A stretch of 7,616 bases of DNA from DAOTZS01 sp034434335. Lineage in GTDB: Bacteria; Chloroflexota; Anaerolineae; CG2-30-64-16. This document shows, piece after piece, positions 5,978 through 7,616 of this stretch. Within the stretch, counting starts at the first letter, position 1. Each line of letters begins with the position of its first letter. Position numbers and translations under genes: made by a program. The notes under the pieces were generated by a model, which saw nothing but the letters and a program-made list of their open reading frames with translations, did not search any database and was not told the origin of the DNA. The stretch is from the NCBI GenBank assembly GCA_034434335.1, contig DAOTZS010000264.1, positions 1 to 7,616 on the forward strand. Direction: 5' to 3'.

Positions 5978-5997
5978 GGCCCGGCTGCTGCCGGGCC
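5978..5997 (-). promoter_or_regulatory. Leader hairpin before the bL25 ribosome-binding site
   Basis: Eight perfect G/C-rich pairs (5978-5985 with 5990-5997) close a 4-nt loop in the bL25 mRNA leader. The hairpin ends 11 nt before the Shine-Dalgarno sequence and begins about 10 nt after the predicted transcript start. No U-run follows, so it is not a terminator. Transcript stabilisation or translational control by a ligand or protein are possible. In enterobacteria rplY has been reported to be autoregulated at the translational level, but this leader has not been compared with that one. Confidence 0.6.
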
Positions 5998-6014
5998 TGA
6001 TTGAACGGATTCAC

Positions 6015-6043
6015 ATTCTAACCCAGGTAATAGCTTTCGTCAA
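6015..6043 (-). promoter_or_regulatory. Sigma-70-type promoter for rplY
   Basis: Read on the minus strand, TTGACG (6043-6038) and TAGAAT (6020-6015) are spaced by exactly 17 nt: five of six consensus bases in each element. The transcript should start near 6008, giving a leader of about 55 nt that holds the GC hairpin and the ribosome-binding site. Confidence 0.82.
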
Positions 6044-6061
6044 AATCCCGCCGCCGTCTGC

Positions 6062-6079
6062 TATGGTGGTCTTCCCATA
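6062..6079. repeat. Short inverted repeat in the divergent promoter region
   Basis: TATGG (6062-6066) and CCATA (6075-6079) are inverted around 8 nt. The word CTATGG occurs at 6061-6066 and again at 6095-6100, and CTAT again in the palindrome at 6118-6130. Together these give three related words in 70 bp between two divergent genes. Arms this short can arise by chance. Confidence 0.3.
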
Positions 6080-6097
6080 AGATGTTGTTGGTCACTA

Positions 6098-6130
6098 TGG
6101 ACCAGGCAAAACTGGCGCACTATCATAGTG
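6098..6130 (+). promoter_or_regulatory. Candidate promoter and operator for the radical SAM gene
   Basis: A possible -35 (TGGACC, 6098-6103; four of six consensus bases) lies 17 nt before TATCAT (6121-6126; five of six). The -10 sits inside the perfect palindrome CACTATCATAGTG (6118-6130, 6-bp arms around one C), so a dimeric protein bound there would block the promoter. The transcript would start near 6133, leaving a leader of about 125 nt. The palindrome is certain; promoter and operator roles are inferred. Confidence 0.42.
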
Positions 6131-6258
6131 TTGTGGTAGACTCGCCACGCGGGTTGACCGCGGGCTTTCAGACTTCTCTTTTCCCCTTCCTTCTCCGGGG
6201 CTGGCAGAGCACTGAGAAGAAAGACGGGGGAAGTATCAGGCTGGGAGGGTAAGCTGCT
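6131..6258 (+). other. Leader region of the radical SAM gene
   Basis: This stretch holds a pyrimidine-rich tract (about 6172-6196) facing a purine-rich one (about 6214-6233). CTTCCTTCTC at 6186-6195 can pair with GAGAAGAAAG at 6214-6223 with one mismatch, an imperfect hairpin in the predicted mRNA leader. The ribosome-binding sequence GGGAGGG (6243-6249) lies outside this hairpin. I see no open frame, RNA gene or known riboswitch pattern here. Confidence 0.3.
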
Positions 6259-7437
6259 TTGAGCAGGCTTAATATGGAGAGACATGGCCGGTTGGTCCTG
6301 CCGGCCGAATACGTGGCCCGACATGAGCTTAGTGAGGGAAGTCAGCTGGTCTTTGACCCAATTGAGGACGGCCTGGCCCTTCGTTTTGCGCGGCCCGATG
6401 CCCGCCGCGTCTACATCGAGGTGACAGCTCTCTGCAACCTGAACTGCGCCATGTGTGTACGCCAGGTGTGGCGCGATCCTCCTGGGGCAATGGCATGGGA
6501 GACCTTTCAGGCCGTGGTTGAAGGATTGCGCGCTTTCCCCAACCTGCGCAGGATCACCTTTGGTGGCTTCGGCGAACCGCTAACCCATCCTCGCTTTTCA
6601 GAGATGTTGGCCCTGGCAGCAGAGCTGGGAGTGGGGATGACCCTGACCACCAACGGCCTGCTGCTGGATGAGGCAATGGCTAAGGAGCTACTGGCTGCCC
6701 ACCTGGACACGGTGGTCGTCTCCCTGGACACAGTGCATATCCAGGCCTACGGGCAGGCGCGTCTGGAAAAGGGCGTAGACCAAGTGTTAGATAACATGCG
6801 CCGGCTGCAGGAGCTGGCCCGGCAGCGAGGGCAGATGCTCCCCCGCATCGGGCTGGAGTTCGTGGCCATGCGCAGCAACCTGGAGTGGCTATCCAGGCTA
6901 CCCGAGCTGGCCCACGATCTGGGAGCCACCTTCGTGTTGGTCACCAATCTGCTACCTCATACCCTGGAGATGGCTGATGAGATCCTCTACGATCGAGATG
7001 AGCCGCTGCCTACCCCTATAGGCTGGCCAGTCGCCACTGGCGATTGGCTGCTATGGGGCACTGCTAAACTGCCTCGCATGAAGTGGGGGGCCTGGCGGCG
7101 ATGTCGCTTTGTCGAAGATCGGGCTCTGGTCGTGGGTTGGGATGGTGGGGTTAGCCCTTGCTATCCCCTGATGCATTCGTATCCCTATTACATCTATGGC
7201 CGGCGTAAGGAGGTCAGCCGCTATGTGCTGGGCAGGGTCCCAGAGCGGCCTTTGGCTGAGATTTGGACCTCGGACGAATACGTCTTGTTCCGGGCCAAAG
7301 TGCGGGAGATGCGTTTCCCCTCATGTGTGGACTGTGGCCTGGCCTGTACGTATGCCGAGGACAACGAAGACTGCTGGGGCAATGTGCCCTCGTGCGCCGA
7401 TTGCCTGTGGGCACAAGACATCGTGAGATGTCCGTAG
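6259..7437 (+). CDS. AbrB-like/radical SAM/SPASM protein, probable tungsten-oxidoreductase maturase
   Basis: This 392-aa enzyme has three parts. Residues 1-45 resemble the SpoVT/AbrB swapped-hairpin domain (HGRLVLPAEY... EGSQLVFDPIEDGLALRF). Residues about 50-230 form a radical SAM core with the CxxxCxxC cluster at Cys59, Cys63, Cys66 and the SAM-contact motif GGFGEPL (102-108). The C-terminal part is a SPASM-type iron-sulfur region with Cys282, 301, 356, 359, 363, 372, 379, 382 and 391, enough for additional clusters. The N-terminal arrangement and the text VYIEVTALCNLNCAMCVRQVW followed by a conserved D/P/G stretch resemble proteins annotated as 'tungsten cofactor oxidoreductase radical SAM maturase'; this is from memory. 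These are thought to act on tungsten-dependent aldehyde oxidoreductases. The neighbour downstream looks like an iron-containing alcohol dehydrogenase, which would fit. The TTG start at 6259 has GGGAGGG (6243-6249) nine bases upstream; ATG 6274 would lose five residues of the AbrB-like strand. Radical SAM/SPASM call is firm, subfamily moderate. Confidence 0.9.
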   Translation: MSRLNMERHGRLVLPAEYVARHELSEGSQLVFDPIEDGLALRFARPDARRVYIEVTALCNLNCAMCVRQVWRDPPGAMAWETFQAVVEGLRAFPNLRRITFGGFGEPLTHPRFSEMLALAAELGVGMTLTTNGLLLDEAMAKELLAAHLDTVVVSLDTVHIQAYGQARLEKGVDQVLDNMRRLQELARQRGQMLPRIGLEFVAMRSNLEWLSRLPELAHDLGATFVLVTNLLPHTLEMADEILYDRDEPLPTPIGWPVATGDWLLWGTAKLPRMKWGAWRRCRFVEDRALVVGWDGGVSPCYPLMHSYPYYIYGRRKEVSRYVLGRVPERPLAEIWTSDEYVLFRAKVREMRFPSCVDCGLACTYAEDNEDCWGNVPSCADCLWAQDIVRCP

Positions 7438-7521
7438 GAGGCGGGTGGGGGGCGACTTCGGTTGGCAGCGGCAGGTAGTTACGCGGTAGCACAGCTTTCA
7501 GTCCATAGTAGAGGGTTTCGA

Positions 7522-7616
7522 ATGGACGAGTTTGACACGGCGCGGGCGCTCTTGCGCGAGTTCAAAGGGGACACGTATCTGCACGGCCTGGGTGTGCTGC
7601 CCCAGGTTGGACAGGT
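7522..7616 (+). CDS. Start of a probable iron-containing alcohol dehydrogenase (cut by window edge)
   Basis: Thirty-one codons are visible from ATG 7522, with GAGGG (7511-7515) six bases upstream. The text ALLREFKGDTYLHGLGVLPQ followed by VGQ resembles the N-terminus of group III (iron-containing) alcohol dehydrogenases, in which a short helix precedes a 'xG.GVL..vg' strand-turn before the nucleotide-binding region. These enzymes interconvert alcohols and aldehydes with NAD(P)H. The gap to the radical SAM gene is 84 nt with no terminator visible, so the two are probably co-transcribed. None of the catalytic or metal-binding residues lie in the visible part, so the call rests on a short stretch. 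Confidence 0.65.
   Translation, partial: MDEFDTARALLREFKGDTYLHGLGVLPQVGQ

Noticed and set aside
6154..6182. TTGACC at 6154-6159 as the -35 of the radical SAM promoter
   Set aside because: The hexamer is good, but 17 nt downstream the sequence is TCTTTT, a poor -10.
1..7616. CRISPR array, tRNA/rRNA gene, transposase or phage gene
   Set aside because: I found no regularly spaced direct repeats, no cloverleaf or rRNA sequence, and no reading frame with transposase, integrase or phage motifs.

Overview
This looks like part of a chromosome from a GC-rich bacterium. Chloroflexota (Anaerolineae-like) is my best guess, because of the LysM/M23 metallopeptidase architecture, the signal peptidase style, frequent GTG/TTG starts and GC-rich palindromic intergenic DNA. 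This assignment is inference from pattern recognition only. I see no phage, transposon, CRISPR array or RNA gene.

Layout. Positions 1-219 are intergenic and hold two strong GC-rich stem-loops, an overlapping G-quadruplex-type motif and a 15-bp palindrome. A MEMO-family gene with an extra N-terminal domain follows (220-1440, +). The gap 1441-1722 has two stem-loops and then a near-consensus promoter (TTGCCA, 17 nt, TATAAT). This promoter appears to drive a compact five-gene operon on the + strand: signal peptidase I (1723-2406), an unrecognised 83-aa protein (2452-2703), an MBL-fold hydrolase (2739-3503), hypoxanthine phosphoribosyltransferase (TTG start at 3496) and a secreted LysM/M23 peptidase (4031-5188). 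The last two junctions overlap by 8 and 14 nt, suggesting translational coupling.

A 14-bp stem-loop capped by a UUCG tetraloop (5198-5235) sits between this operon and the convergent gene for ribosomal protein bL25/CTC (5302-5952, -). The hairpin has a U-run only on the minus strand, so it is best read as the bL25 terminator. The bL25 gene has its own clear promoter (TTGACG, 17 nt, TAGAAT) and a perfect GC hairpin just before its Shine-Dalgarno sequence.

Diverging from bL25 is a radical SAM/SPASM protein with an AbrB-like N-terminal domain (6259-7437, +), followed by the first 31 codons of a probable iron-containing alcohol dehydrogenase (7522-end). The radical SAM protein resembles the family annotated as tungsten-cofactor oxidoreductase maturases. 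If so, a tungsten aldehyde:ferredoxin oxidoreductase gene may lie beyond the right edge, and the pair would form an aldehyde/alcohol redox module. The left part of the window is mostly housekeeping. The right end and the small 83-aa gene are the most worthwhile for follow-up.
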